Notes under the pieces: generated by a model
What the model saw: the letters and a program-made list of their open reading frames with translations, nothing else
The model's database searches: none
What the model was told of the DNA's origin: nothing
Translations under genes and position numbers: made by a program
Shown here: positions 11,581-24,504 of the stretch, in pieces
How the letters are laid out: each line of letters starts with the position of its first letter
How positions within the stretch are numbered: the first letter of the stretch is position 1
Assembly: GCF_033115175.1 (NCBI RefSeq)
Contig: NC_084832.1
Span: forward strand, 9,847,342-9,911,341
Direction of reading: 5' to 3'
Source: Lepus europaeus
Lineage: Eukaryota; Chordata; Mammalia; Lagomorpha; Leporidae
Length of the DNA stretch: 64,000 bases

Positions 11581-11663
11581 CATATAGATAGATGAAAGAT
11601 TGAGAGATGGATGGATGGATGGATAGATGGAAAGACAGATAGACAAAAAAAAAAGGGAAAGAG
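11581..11663. repeat. GATA/GGAT microsatellite
   Basis: Imperfect tetranucleotide repeats (ATAGATAG, then GGATGGATGGATGGAT) are followed by a short A run. Confidence 0.85.
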
Positions 11664-11699
11664 AGAGCAATCATGAGTAAGCCTTGGTTGGAAAATTAA

Positions 11700-12010
11700 A
11701 GTGACACAATGGAGACCATCCAATCTAGAAGCTTCCTCCACAGTGATGTTGAGCTGAGGTTTGAAGGATGAGATTTGCACCCCTTGAAAGCAGGAGTAAC
11801 AGCTTTAGGCAAACGGAATAATTACTGTAATGGCTCTGAGGGAGCAAGCTTTGCTCTTTCAAGAAGTACCAAAAGGCTGTTTGACTGCAATGTAGCAGTT
11901 TGGGGGTGGGAGGAAGGTAGTCTGAAACAGCGTCAGACAAGTAGATTTGCACCAGCTCCTGAAGGGCTTTGTGCACCAGGGGACTGAAGTTGATTCTACA
12001 CATGCTGGAA
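11700..12010 (-). repeat. L2 LINE fragment, reverse orientation
   Basis: TTGAGCTGAGGTTTGAAGGA, GGCAAACGGAATAATTAC, and GGGCTTTGTGCACCAGG occur in the order of reverse-complement L2. Open frames of 70-92 codons on both strands are repeat artefacts. Confidence 0.55.
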
Positions 12011-15000
12011 AGCCATCATACAGAGTTATGAGCAAGAAATGTCATCATTAGAGTTGAATTTTAAACCATCACACTGGCTGATGAATGTTTGAGATGGAAA
12101 ATTGTTTGGAGATATGCAGCAAAAATGAAAGCTGAGCAGCTACACACTTTCTGCCTGATTTCTCCATCTACCCAGAAACTACTGCTGCTGCCCCAGCCAC
12201 CACGACTGTGGGTCTCCACACCGAGTTCTGGTCTCATAGCACCATCTGGTGCCCAGGACAGGAACTGTTTGATCTTTCAGTCTGAAAACACTCAGATCTT
12301 TCCAGAATATCCCCCAAATCGGTCTCTAGTCAAACTCTTTCAAGTCCCACTTTAAAACATACTTGCCAGTTAATTTATTTATTTTCTCTTTGTTTTTATA
12401 AATAGGAGAACAATGGTGTAGCTTATGATTTTTCAATATAAGTAAAAAGTCTGGAATAAGTTCTAATGGACTAGGTTACAGTCTTGAGATTGAAGTTTAC
12501 TATTAGTCATAATAGGTTTCATGGAAAAATGAGTATCAAGTTATGCATCCCCTTTAAAACCACTTAAAAGCACTTCTAGAACATAACTAAGGAGTAAATA
12601 AGACGATTTATGATGTTACTTTACTAAAGAGGTTAGAAGTCAAGCTCCTGTATATATTTCTAGTTCAGAGTATGGTACTAGATGTGTAATCATAACATCT
12701 GGAACAGCTGGTGAGTGCTGAAAGACATTCAGGATTTTTTTTCTTAAGAAAGTAGCAATTTGAAAGATGAGGCTGCGTTTCAAAAGGGAAAGCTATTTAT
12801 AACCAGCAGTTGGCAATTGTGGAAGCTACCTCTGACTACTTTAGATATGTCTCGGAAACCTACTGCCTCTTTCAAGAGTATTATGTTCAAATTAGAAAAC
12901 TCCCAACTTTCTCTTGCCTCCTACAAAGCAGCTCTTTTTGTATTAATTTTAAAATATGACACCAGGACCACCAATCTTTTGAGAGAATTTTTCCACTCAC
13001 AATCACATTGCTAATTGCAATGATATAAGGAGACCTACTTCTCTACGCTGATATTTTCTCGTCCATCAAATTGAAAGATCTTAAAAGCAATGCTTACTCA
13101 CTCAACTTCGTTCAGGAAACTTTGACACATTATAGCACATCTGTTGAAAATTTATTTCACGGGGCATAAAGATCTCCTGCTGCTTTGCTAGATGGAGTTG
13201 AAACAGTGAATTTTTACCCCAGATATAATTAGATTGACTCTTACTTTGGGGATATACTCTTGGATCCTTCCACATCAAAGTTAAGATCTGGAGAAGCAAT
13301 GGCAAAATTCCTCTTTCTGGGAAAATTAATCACAGTGAGCTTTGCAGTAGCTGTTAGTTGACTGTAATGAGACCAGCCTGCACTCTTGGTAATGATGGTC
13401 TTTTTTCCAGTGAAGTGTTGTCTATCCCAAAGTACCTGGTCTCATGGGCATACTCTACATGAAATGAGTTAGGGGTCTCGGCCTCCTTCTTAGCGGAGAC
13501 CCCTCACCAGAATCTTTCACCACCATCGGCAGCAATTAGCACTAATTGGTACCCCAGGCATGGGTCGAACAGCAAGATCAGTGATGGAGTGAACAGGCAG
13601 AACGAATTACCCTTTCGCCTCTGGACGTGAACTTATTGGATCTGCGTGGAGCTGCTCTGTTCCTGCCACCTCAGCTGGGCCTAGAAGGTGGATTAAGGAA
13701 GAATTGATTCTCCCAGGCTGTCAAACTAGAGTATTGAGGCAGGTCAGCTCAGCAGCTGAGTTATGACCACAGAACAGCCATAAATAGGTCTCCCCATCCT
13801 CTCCCGGTATTACCCCACCTCTTCCCATCATGCTTTCCCACTTTCAAGCTCTCCCTGTAATATTATAAATCTAATCAAGACAAATGCCCAGTCAGCATTT
13901 TGCTCTACTTTGCCTCAGAGTGCACACTGCTCATACTCATTACTGTGCATCCTGGGTTGCCCAGTGGCTGTGGAAAGATGTTATCATTTGTCTTTGCCTC
14001 GCCTCTCCATAAATTCATCCTCCCTACCTCACAACTCATGAGGGAGCAGTGTGAAAATACATGAAATAAGACCTGTGCAAAACTTTGGTCTTTGCAGAAT
14101 ATTAATTCTGCTAAGTGCCCTTGTGTTTGTGATTCTTATATCTTTATCATAGTTACTTTAAGGCATGAGTTTGAAAAATCCTTGGGAGAATTACCAGGGA
14201 ACCATTAATAATCCTTCCCTCTGCTACAAGTAGCCGCCAGATGACTTGGCGTCACTCACAAGACAACAGAAGGCTGAGGGATGTTGGCATTCTGCCACCT
14301 GACAAAACGCACTCCTGCCTTTTGCTTAACTCAGATGCCAATCCTTTTTTGAAGTCTGAGCAGACAGGGATATGAAAGGGGGTGACCAATGGGTTAACAA
14401 AATCCCGACAGATAAACAAGAGTTATCAGGATGTCAGTCTGCACTCTGGGTGTTCCCAAGAAGAGCAATGAGTTTAAAATTAAACAAAAAACACTTTCCA
14501 CCTTTGCATTCCTTCAGAATGCCTCTTTTCTGGGTTTTTAAAACATTCCCGTGGGAGAAAATAACCTAGAAATGGTTGACCCAGAAATGCAGCCTTGCAG
14601 AGATGCCTAAGACCAGACATTAGCCAAAGCCAAGAGGGACCTTTTAGGACCATTTATAACTAGATCGATATGTCAGGCGGTCCTGCCCTCAACTCACTCA
14701 AGTTTTTGTAGAAATTGAAAGAGTAACCCAGAAACAAAATGCCTGAAGAGGCGCAACTGCCATGGAAGACAAATACATTCTCTTTAGTCTTCTTTTCCCT
14801 TCCAAGAAGGGTTCCTAGATGAGCTGCTGAGGTTATCTGGCCCACTCATATTTTTTATTCTCAATGGTTAGTGCAACATCTAACGTTAAAAATGGTCAGC
14901 AACTGCTTGTTATATAAAAAGAGTTGATAAATGACTGGAGGTGATCATCTAAAGGCTAGAAAAGTAGACTGTACAGCAACTAACCAAGTTCATTTCATTA

Positions 15001-15081
15001 AGGCAAATGGATGCTCTCTATTAAAATCCAAGGTTAATGTACCTGGAGCAAAATGGAAAAATATATATAATACCTGGAGAA
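12011..15081. other. Unassigned intergenic DNA
   Basis: I see no exon with splice signals and no confident repeat in this 3-kb stretch. Open frames do not exceed 88 codons and none resembles a known protein. Confidence 0.4.
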
Positions 15082-15760
15082 ATGACACACTATCATTTAT
15101 TCAGTTGACAAACAATTATTGACACTTATGGTATGCCAAACCCTGTGCTCAGCACTTAAGCACAACAATAAAAAAAAATAAATAAACAAAACAAAACAAA
15201 ACAAAAGACCTCTGCTTCAAAGAGAGTTCAGTTTAGCTGAAAAGGCTGAGATCAGAACAAAAAGAGAGCAGCATGAAACAGCCATGCCAGGCTATACCCT
15301 GGAAAAACAGGGAGGTGGTTACTGGCTCTAGGGAGTCCTTGAAGTGGGGGTCATTGGAGCTGTGTCTTCATAGGTTGAGCAGGGAACCAAGGTGGGAGAC
15401 AGAATGTCTTTTCACGGCATTCCAGGATGAGAGTAGAAAGCACAACAGACAGTGGGCCATGAGAGAACAGGATGCACTGGACAAAGAGTAAGTAGCTGAG
15501 TGTCAGGTTGATAAGGGAAAGAAATGGTAGAGAAGACCAGAGGCAGAAAGGGTGGAAGGACAGAGAAATGTGGACTAAGAAAACATGTGCAAGAAAGGCT
15601 GACCAGGGCCCATGTTCCACCCGGAATATGAGTTTGGATGCCAGCCAGTAGGCCCAGGGACCACGAGTGAGTTTCGAGAAGGGGAGTGAGTCGATCAGAT
15701 GGTTTGGGAGGACAATTTGATCTGATCAGCAAAGCAGTGTTGCCTGCCTTCCTCATTCAC
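15082..15760 (-). repeat. L2 LINE, long reverse-oriented copy
   Basis: It begins with ATTTATTCAGTTGACAAAC and CCCTGTGCTCAGCACTTAAG, the usual reverse L2 3' end. It continues through GGCATTCCAGGATGAGAG and AGTGAGTCGATCAGATGG in the expected order. An A-rich stretch with four AAAAC units lies at 15173-15205. The 114-codon minus frame at 15412-15756 is inside L2. Confidence 0.7.
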
Positions 15761-16230
15761 TCCTTGAGTGTCCTCCTAGAAGCTATGTATGGACGAATGC
15801 TTCCTGATAAACAGGGTAGGTTTATTTTTCAAACAAAAAACAGTGGTTATAGAGATGTTGGTCAAAGGACACAAAATTTCAGTTAGACAGAAGGAATAGA
15901 GTCAAGAGATATATTGTACACAGTAACTGTAGTTAATAACAACTTCTTGAAAATTGCTGAGAGTAGATTTTAAATATTCTTACTATACACGAAAACAAGC
16001 ATGCATGGTAGTGCATGTTAATTAGTTAAATTTAGCTATTTTATAATGTATACATATTTCAAAATAACATGTTACACATGATAAATGTATATAATTTTTT
16101 AATTGTCAATTTTTTTAATGTTTTAAATTAAGTTTTTAATTAAAAATAGCAGTGTGGAAAAATGAGTTGGAATAAACAAAATATAAAGTCAGAGAAAGTG
16201 TTTGACAGCTGCTTTAAGAAAAGTGCTTAG
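15761..16230. other. Unassigned AT-rich DNA
   Basis: No gene seen. The last 12 bases (16219-16230, AAAAGTGCTTAG) are the left target duplication of the adjacent L1. Confidence 0.5.
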
Positions 16231-16356
16231 CAGCAGACTCATAGAATGGCACATGTCCTAAATAGCACTCTGGCCTCAGAATCAGCCCTTAAGGCATTCG
16301 GATATGGCTGAAGAGCCCAGGAGAGTATTTGAGGCATGGAAAGCCAAGGCACTCCG

Positions 16357-16391
<35 letters not shown>

Positions 16392-17180
16392 AAATGAAAG
16401 ATCTCTGCGAGTGAGATCCCAGTGGGAAGAACAGGGCCATCAAAGAAGGAGGTATCTTTCTCTGAAGGGAGGAGAGAACTTCCACTTTGACTATGACCCT
16501 ATCGGGATAAGATCAAAGTCGGCAAACCCTAAAGGCTTCCATAGCCTTGGCAGCTCATGACTAGAGCCTAGGGAGATTCCTGATGCCATAAACAAGAGTG
16601 TCAAATTGTTAAATCAACAACAGGAGTCACTGTGTACTTATGTCTCATGTGGGATCTGTCCTTAAATGTGTTGTACAATGTGAAGTGATGCTATAACTAG
16701 TACTAAAACAGTATTTTTACACTTTGTGTTTCTGTGTGGGTTGAAACTGATGAAATCTTTACTTAGCATATACTGAATCAATCTTCTGTATATAAAGATA
16801 ATTGAAAATGAAAAAAAAAACAAAACCTGGTGTTAAATTGGAAATTGTATAGAAAATCAATTTTTAAAAAATATCATGTAGGACCTCTGTCTTTAATGTA
16901 CTGTACACTGTTATTTAATGCTATAGCTAGTACTCCAACAGTATTTTTTCACTTTGTGTTGCTATGTGGGGGCAAACTGTTGAAATCTTTACTTATTATA
17001 TACTAAACTGATCTTCTGTATATAAAGAGAATTGAAAATGAATCTTGATGTGAATGGAAGGGGAGAGGGAGCGGGAAAGGGGAGGGTTGCAGGTGGGAGG
17101 GAAGTTATTGGGGGGGGGAGGCCATTGTAATCCATAAACTGTACTTTGGAAATTTATATTCATTAAATAAAAGTTAAAAA
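16231..17180 (+). mobile_element. Rabbit-type L1, 5'-truncated, with target duplication
   Basis: A 950-base 3' fragment of rabbit L1 in forward orientation, ending CATTAAATAAAAGTT plus A. It is flanked by AAAAGTGCTTAG at 16219-16230 and 17181-17192. It contains a run of 30 A at 16359-16388 and an internal direct duplication (about 16650-16809 and 16880-17040) ending each time in TATATAAAG and AATTGAAAATG. I believe this duplication is normal for rabbit L1 3' UTRs. Confidence 0.88.
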
Positions 17181-17192
17181 AAAAGTGCTTAG

Positions 17193-17526
17193 AAGATGAA
17201 ATTAACCCTGATGAAGAGATGATCTGCATGTCTGGAGGGAAGATGACCAGGAAGATAACTGGGAGGATTCAGGCTGGTACACCCCAGTGGGTGATGAAAT
17301 GGCTATGTGAAAAACACTAGCCCTCTATTTCTAACTCCAGAAAAAAAAGACACTTGGTGCTCAAAATAGCCTGAATATTTTCGTCACTATGTTGAACTCC
17401 TATCGCTGAAAGGCACAAGCAAGCTGCATGTTTCCTAACTGCATCAGAGAATACCAAGAAATACTTTAACCCAGAAGAGTCACATAGAAATCAAGGAAAG
17501 TATCCTGTTAAAACATTGCAATTTCA
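17193..17526. other. Unassigned intergenic DNA
   Basis: No feature recognised. Confidence 0.4.
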
Positions 17527-17830
17527 GGGGCCAGCACTGTGGCATAGCTGGTAAAGCTGCCGCCTGCAGTGTCAGCATCCCATATGGGCACCAGTTCGAG
17601 AACCAAGCCGCTCCACTTCCAATCCAGCTCTCTGCTATGGCCTGGGAAAGCAGCAGAAGATGGCTCAAGTCCTTGGGCCCTAGCACCCATGTGGGAGACC
17701 TGGAGGAGGCTCCTGTTTCCTGGATTCTGACCGGCTCAGCATTTGGAGAGTGAACCAGTGGATGGAAGACTTCTCTCTGCCTCTGCCTCTCTGTAACTCT
17801 GCCTTTCAAATAAATAAATATTTCAAACAA
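17527..17830 (+). mobile_element. CSINE
   Basis: A well-preserved copy: GGGGCCAGCACTGTGGCAT head, GCCGCCTGCAGTGTCAGC, CATCCCATATGGGCACC, then a pyrimidine stretch and an AAATAAATAAATATTTC tail. A portion of the body before the pyrimidine stretch is shortened. Confidence 0.92.
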
Positions 17831-19852
17831 ATGTTACCAAAAAAATTGCAATTTCACAAAGGTGTAGTTTGTGTTTCTGTGTCTTTGCTACATTGGAATT
17901 AAGGAGCAAAATGCATTTCAGTGCTCAAGCCCCACACTCATCCACTCTTAACTTCCCAACCTTCAATGCAAACTCAATGTCATCTCACCTAATGGTTTCC
18001 CTATTACACTTTGAACTCCAGTGCCTGTGCAATTACTCAAGGTCCAGAAACAATGAACAATAATAGAAAGGTGAACCAACCGCCTTCCATGGCAATGTGA
18101 GATGGCTCCTCTGGGCCAAGAGCCAGCCCCTCCCACTGCCTTGGCCTTGAAGAGTTTTGCTGCTTCTGCCTCAGGCTGTGGGATCCAGACCTGTACATTA
18201 TTCATTTTGCCTTTGGCTCCCAGGGCACATACTTTCAAATGCATGGACAGATGGATGGACATAGCTATGCTAATAGTCACTTCCCCTTGCAAAATGTACC
18301 TGAATCACATTTTCCCAAGCTTCCCCTCGGGCACTTTAAATACTCAAAACCAGGTAAATTTTTCAATTTTACACTGAACTCACCAGCCCTGTACTATGCA
18401 GGAGTTTTACTCAATTCCAAAAGGAGAAAGTATTTTTAAAAAGTTATAAGTAGCTTAAATATGTTTTTTGCACAATAAGCTAGTTCATTTGGTTTTTAAT
18501 CTGTATTAAAAACTAAACAGTAAAACCTTTACTACTTCCTAACTGATTCTAGCAAAGGTTTTATGCTATGTCCTTACTTTCTCTTTTCTCTCACAAATTC
18601 CAGGAAATTAAGGATAAAATGTGCATTAACAATGTTTATGTTACAAATGTCAACACAGGAAAGTCAGGAAACATTTTAATGAGGTTCTCATTTTAATTCA
18701 TTCATGCTGTTCTCATGCAAGAACCATATATTCTGGTCTTGTTTTCCAAATATTGAGGGTCTATCTCTGTAAATCTTTATTTATGAAGAGTACCTTCATT
18801 TTTGCTTTGTTGACTTGAATGTGTAACCCAAACTGAATTACTAAATCGTGTGCATGTGTAACACACAGTGAAGACCATGATTTTTCTTACTGTATTTCCT
18901 GTGACACCTCTCAGGGCAGCTAATCAAATAGACCAGAATCTCCACCACTTCCACAAAAACTAGGTTTTGGTTTTTGTCTCTCTTAGATTTATCATGGAAA
19001 CCAAAGACAGCAGGAAGCACGAGCAAACCTGAATTCCACGTGAATGAGCCCTGGCATTTGTATTTTGCCTTAACTTTCAAGAAGGCTTTTATTCCAATGA
19101 ACTCTCTTGCAAACAGAAAGGCTTTGAAGAAAACAGAAAAGAGACACACGGAACTGAGCACCATGCAGAGCCTTTCTGAACAGAAGACAATGCCGTCTCC
19201 AACTCCTTTCTGTCTGGGTGAGATTTGTTAGCTGTAAACAATCTCCTCTTCCTGAGCCCTGCACAAACCATTTTAAGGATCTAACTCCCAAGGCAACAGA
19301 TTTCTTGACATCTAATCACAGCTGCCTGGTTATTTTGCTGATGGGCTTTCAAATTCCAAATCAGCTTATTAGTGTCTTTATGTATTTCTTCAGTAAATAA
19401 AACAAGAATGCCAACAGAACTCCCTGTTTAAGCCAGTTCAAAGCTGGAAATCATCAAAATGATAAGGCACAAAAACCTAGGGAATTCATCTTTAAATTGC
19501 TATCAAAGGAAAGAGAAAAGAAAAATATGGACACCATTCAATGTAGCAAAAATCTTGCTCCTAATAAAAATTAAAATTTAAAAAATGGCATGTGTGCAGA
19601 TATCAGCCAACAAAGGAGAGAAACTATGTCTCTTAAACATTTTTTATCAAGTGGCCATTTTTATTTGATTGACTTTAGGATAGTGAGAACAAAAACAAGT
19701 AAACTTAAGGTCTCACCTGCATGTGCTTATTCCCACAAAGGACTTGAAACAGCCTGAAATGAGAGTATGGCAAGCTGATAGACCAAAAGAAGTAACTTCT
19801 TTGAAAGGAGTTAAAAAACAAAAATCTTGGTTGCACGGGGGGGCTGTGTTGA
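17831..19852. other. Unassigned intergenic DNA
   Basis: No exon or confident repeat found. The largest frames (107-109 codons on the minus strand near 17963-18292 and 18841-19164) have no recognisable product or splice context. Confidence 0.4.
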
Positions 19853-20120
19853 TGTTCAGATATTTAGCATAGTGGTTAAGATGCCCACATCTCATATCAG
19901 GGTTTGATTGACAGCTCTGCCTCCAATGCAGATCCTGGGAAGCAGCAGTGTTGGTTCAAGCAGTTGGGCCCCTGTTGCCCATGTGGGAGATCTGGATTGT
20001 GTTCCTGGGTCGTGGGTCCTTGGGGTCTAGCCCCTGGTTTTGCAGGCATTTGGAAAGTAAACCAGAGGATGGAATCTCAATTTGTCTCTCAAATCAGTAA
20101 AAATAAATAAAAACCTTTCT
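19853..20120 (+). mobile_element. CSINE, CSINE3-like subtype
   Basis: TTTAGCATAGTGGTTAAGATG, CCTGGGAAGCAGCAGTG, CCCATGTGGGAGATCTGGAT and GTAAACCAGAGGATGGA occur in order, ending with AAATAAAAACC. The head and the phrase order differ from the common CSINE and match the other GTGGTTAAGA copies here. Confidence 0.82.
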
Positions 20121-20513
20121 AAGAAATAAAAGTCCTTCCTCGGGGACATTTTGGTGGGGTAGGGGTGCTATGATCTGTTTAGAAGCTACATTGCCAATAT
20201 AAATGTGTCTCTCATGGGTATCTGCAGGGACATGGACTCTGAGCACAGATCCTGAGAACGGTGGCAAGGGCTCCTGGGGCTCCCAATGAGAGTCAACCAT
20301 CTCTGCTGTCTGCAAGGAATAAGGACCTACACATAGTGAAAAAACACTACCCACCCAATCGGAACAGTGCCAACTGTCCAGGGGGGTCCTCCAACATGTT
20401 CTGTAGGACCAAGCAAGCCTCTGGAGTTCCCATCAATCCAGAGTAGATCCCCAAAGGACTAACATAATCTTCTGCTCTCTAGGGAGACTAGAGCATGCCA
20501 ATTTGTTCGTAAT

Positions 20514-20560
20514 CTTAGAGAGAGAGAGAGGGAGGGTGGGAGAGAGAGAGAGAGAGAGAA
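20514..20560. repeat. GA-rich simple repeat
   Basis: Two (GA)n blocks are separated by GGAGGGTGGG. Confidence 0.9.
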
Positions 20561-21375
20561 GTGTAATATTTTTACACTACTTTCATATTTACTTCAATAG
20601 TGAAATATAAACAGAACTAGGAAATTCAACTCAAATGAAAAGTGCCAGCTCTAAAGGTCAGTATGGCTGTCTTTGGTTCTGTATTATTTTGAAAATGATC
20701 AGGCTGTGAGTGGCAAGTAAGATTTCTTTCTAGAAGGAATGCTCCAAAGCATATTTATTACTGTGACTTAACTTGAACTTTCTGGGGAAAAAAAAATAAG
20801 TGATTTTAAGAAAACACTGAATGTGGTCCTCTAATTCCCTAAATGACTCTACGAACACAGGAAAATGCCTAATGCCACATATAAAGCTTGCATCCCCTCC
20901 TGACCTTTAACCTGAAATTTCCCAGCTCCTTTCGGGATGACTATTTTCTGTTACCTATTACCCAGTCCTTGGGTGGCTTCAGTAATTTCACCATTCACTA
21001 AGAGGGAAACATTGGAGTCTGACCTTGCAAAGCAAATAACTGAGTTTACAGAGGGCAGGAATTTCCACAGGAAATCCCACACTTGATAGACCCAGACAAT
21101 GACGTCGATGAATTCCAATACTGCTTTCCTATGGACCAACTAAAGTCAGACACCTAGGAAGAGCACTTCTTGGTTGCTACAGTGTCTATGCAGTGCCTGT
21201 GTTCCATCAGTAAGGTGGTCATGCATGTTCAGAAAGAATGCACTCTGTCTTGGCCATGATCAACTCTACAACACTGTTGCAAGTAAATCAAAAATACCTG
21301 ATTTGAAGCCAGTCTACACAATTTCCATTACTTTACAGATTGGGTTGCCCATGAAACCATGAGAGCATGAGTCTC
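20561..21375. other. Unassigned intergenic DNA
   Basis: No feature recognised. Confidence 0.4.
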
Positions 21376-21510
21376 AATATTAGGCTTAGGCTTAGGCAAA
21401 TCTTTTAACCTCACTAAGATTTAATTGCCTAATCTGTAAAGTGGAATAACGTTATTTCGCTCACAAGATTGTTGTAATGGAATAATGAAGATCAGCTGCT
21501 CAACAATGGC
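21376..21510 (+). repeat. MIR SINE
   Basis: TTTTAACCTCACTAAGATTT, CTAATCTGTAAAGTGGAAT and AGATTGTTGTAATGGAATAA follow the MIR order (lower-case text after the tRNA-like head is diverged). Confidence 0.55.
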
Positions 21511-22439
21511 CCCGGGCTCAAAGAAACTCCTCAGTGCAGGGCAGCTGTGATCAGAAACGTGTCAGGTCACACAACAGCCCAACTGCCTGTGCTGGGAATG
21601 AGCCTGTCCCTGCTCTGTCGGAATACTTTCTTTATGCACTCTAGACACACACAGAGACAGAGGGCAGCTTGGAAAGGCGAAGAATATGAAGCTCTGGGTG
21701 CATCACATGCAAACAACTGTGTCTGAACACTTGCACACCCACAACTTTTTTTTTTACTTTGCATTTTGAGGTAACTGTAGATTCACATGTAAAGAAATAA
21801 CAGGAGAACCTTTCCACGTGCCTTTCTGTACAGAGCTCTTTTCTTCTATTGTTGAGCTTTGTTGTCGGGTTTTGTCCTCCATCCAGTTTCTTGATGAAGA
21901 CAGAGAATGAAAATAAACGCTGTGCAAACAGCGAGAACCTGGAGTATGTCGTTGCTGCAGACTTGTGCAATTACTCTCCCGGGTTCCCTCGACATGCTTT
22001 CACTCCCACCAACTTCCTAAGCAGAATCTGACCACTGCTCTGTGAAAGGCGGAAGTCCTGTTCTGAGAGGCTGAACTTCTTGGGTTCTTGGAAAACAGTG
22101 ATGCTGTAGCTCACTGGGCAAAGGACATAGTTTGTGCTTAATGTGGTAATACTGTGATTCTTATCAGATTGATTAATACTTTTGTGCCAGGGTGAGCAGT
22201 GTTTTCTTTCCCCGAAAAACAAATGTAGTGAATGAGCACACAGGGAATTGTGTTCTAGGATGTGGCTGAGGTCGGTTTCAATACAGTTGGAGTCTTTCAC
22301 GTGGAACATGCTCTATTTAGCCATTACCTGTGATGAGGAAACTTGGGTATTCATAAGTGTTTCTCTAAATCACAAGCCACAAAAAGTACAGTGAGAACCA
22401 CAAAGAGAAAGGCTGACGAGATTAGTCCCATACTTTAAA
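21511..22439. other. Unassigned intergenic DNA
   Basis: TGTAGATTCACATGTAAAGA near 21775 hints at an old L1M 3' end, but this is weak. No gene is supported; the 109-112 codon minus frames have no recognisable homology. Confidence 0.35.
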
Positions 22440-22590
22440 CCAGTATTTCCTCCCAAACAGCCATCCCAAAGAATCTTGTGGAGAACTTTAAAAACACTGA
22501 TTTCTGCACCAAAAGGTACCCATCCTAGCCTCTCACAGTTTTAATTCGATGAACTGAGGCAGGACCAGGAAAAGGTATTCTACCATGTTT
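22440..22590. repeat. MER5-like DNA transposon remnant
   Basis: AGAATCTTGTGGAGAACTTT followed by ACTGATTTCTGCACC and AACTGAGGCAGG loosely follows the MER5/Charlie order. Low certainty. Confidence 0.3.
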
Positions 22591-22654
22591 CACAGGATGT
22601 TATGTTCGAGAGCAGAGATGAGAAGCACCACTCTAACAGAGCATGTTTGCGAGT

Positions 22655-23118
22655 GAGGGTGGTATTTGGAGTAGTGGGTAAGACCCCACTTGGGATACCC
22701 CCACCCCATATCAGAGTGCCTGAATGCAAGTCCCAGCTCCACTCCTGATTATAGCCTCCTGCTAACGCACACCCTTGGAGACAGCAAATGCTGGCCCAAG
22801 TACTGGATTCCTTGCTACACACATGGGAATAAGTTCTCGACTTTCAGCTTCAGCCAAGCTCAGCTGGGCTGATGCAGCCATTTGGGCAATGAACTCTCCC
22901 TGAGAGAGTTTCTCCCTCTCCCTCTCCCTCCCCCCCTCCCCCTCCCCATCTCCCCCTCCCCGTCTCCCCCTCTCCCCCTCTCCCCCTCTCCCTCCCCTCT
23001 CTCTCCCTCCTCCTCCCCCCCTCCTCCTCTCCCTCCCTCTCTCTCTCTCTCTCTCCTCCTCTCCCCCCCTCCCCTCCTCTCCCCCTCTCCCCCTCTCCCC
23101 CTTTCAAATAAGTAAACC
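22655..23118 (+). mobile_element. CSINE3-like element with expanded pyrimidine tract
   Basis: GGTATTTGGAGTAGTGGGTA head, AGAGTGCCTGAATGCAAGTC, CTGATGCAGCCATTTGGGC, then an expanded CT tract and a CTTTCAAATAAGTAAACC tail. The CT part, usually about 30-40 bases, is near 200 bases here. Confidence 0.85.
22963..23105. repeat. 143-base uninterrupted polypyrimidine tract
   Basis: Every base from 22963 to 23105 is C or T. With a single A (22948) and a single G (22962) the pyrimidine-rich stretch starts near 22909. Minus-strand open frames made only of Glu, Gly and Arg codons here are artefacts. Confidence 0.95.
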
Positions 23119-23921
23119 AGCATATTCCACTCTGATGATTATGTGCTCATATTAGGGAAAAAATGAACACTTCCCTTCACTCTCACTTCCAGAACTTCCT
23201 AATTTATTTTAAATTATTTAATTCAATTATGGTGATGGGTTCCAGCTTTTAAAGTTACTTTGTCGAAATAATATAATGGGAAGTATTGTGATGCCAACCT
23301 CATGAAAGAATATGACTCTAATTCATCACAAGTTTGAAAAGAAAAATCACCAGACCCCACTGCCACAGTAACAACAACAACAAACAACTCAGCAATGCCA
23401 ACCATCTTTCAGCTCAGCCAGCAGGTGGCAAAGGTGGGTGACACACAGAGCACTTGCCCAGGGGACACCTCTACAGCAACAAAATCAAGAACTGCTGGTT
23501 GAACTCCCGCACACCTGCACCCCAGCCATGACAAACTCCTTTGTACCACCACAAATCCTACCCCCAACACTGTAGCTATTTGTGAATACAAAAACCTTCC
23601 CTCCAAAGACCCTGTGGAGGTTAGGGGTCAAATCTCCAGTACTAGAAGCATCGACACATGGTTTTAATTGAGAGCCTGTCAGAATATAGAGCTGTTAAAT
23701 ACTGTAACAATAAAACCAAACTTTATCTCTTTCTATTCTTTAATCATGTACAAGCACTTCCTAGTCAGGGTCCTCAAATAAGGATTCTAAGTCTTTGACT
23801 CTAGAATAATCTCTGCACAATTTTTCTCACTTCATCCTCACTTCATAGACTACGTATAACCACGCTTAACATGCAAGGAAAAACTAGCTTGTATCATGCC
23901 ACGTTGAATAAAATAGTCTTC
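23119..23921. other. Unassigned intergenic DNA
   Basis: No supported gene; a short (AAC)n run occurs near 23370. Confidence 0.4.
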
Positions 23922-24246
23922 CGGGGACAGTATTGTGGCACAGTGGGTTAAGCCACCATTTCCAACATCAGCATCCCGTATCGGAGTGCCAGTTTGAGTC
24001 CAGGCTGCTCTACTTCCAACCCCGCTTCCTGTTGATGGGCCTGGGACAGCAATGGAAAATGGCCCAAGTGCCTGGACCCCTGCCACCCACGTGAGAACAG
24101 GATAGCATTCCTGGCTCCTGGCTTTGGCCTTGCCTAGTCCTGGCTGTGATGGCCTTTTGCAGAGTGACCAGTGGATGGAAGATTCTCTCTGTGTGTCTCT
24201 CTGTCTCTGTCTCCCCCCTCCCCCATCCCTCTACCTTTTAAATAAT
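23922..24246 (+). mobile_element. CSINE, diverged
   Basis: GGGGACAGTATTGTGGCACA, CATCCCGTATCGGAGTGCC, CTCCTGGCTTTGGCC and a TCTGTCTCTG stretch occur in order. The tail is degraded to TTTTAAATAATG. Confidence 0.88.
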
Positions 24247-24504
24247 GTTTTTTTACAAAATTATCCTCCCAGAAACCCGGAATGATGGAGCCCACAGGAA
24301 TTTACCTAGGTGGTGGTTCTTGGAAGGCCTTCTGGGGAAGCGTGCTCCTTCCAGGAGGCAGGTGCATTTTAAAGCTGTGAATACGCAAATACAGCAGACG
24401 AAATGAGCGAGGACTCAGTAGGATAGCATGGAGGCTTCTCTCTTACACACCAAGATGCCCCAGTCGCACATGCGGGGCTCTGAAGGTTGAGGTGTGACCT
24501 ACAA

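Noticed and set aside
22850-23123. Glu/Gly/Arg-rich minus frames of 85-87 codons
   Set aside because: Direct translation of the pure pyrimidine tract; low complexity, not a protein.
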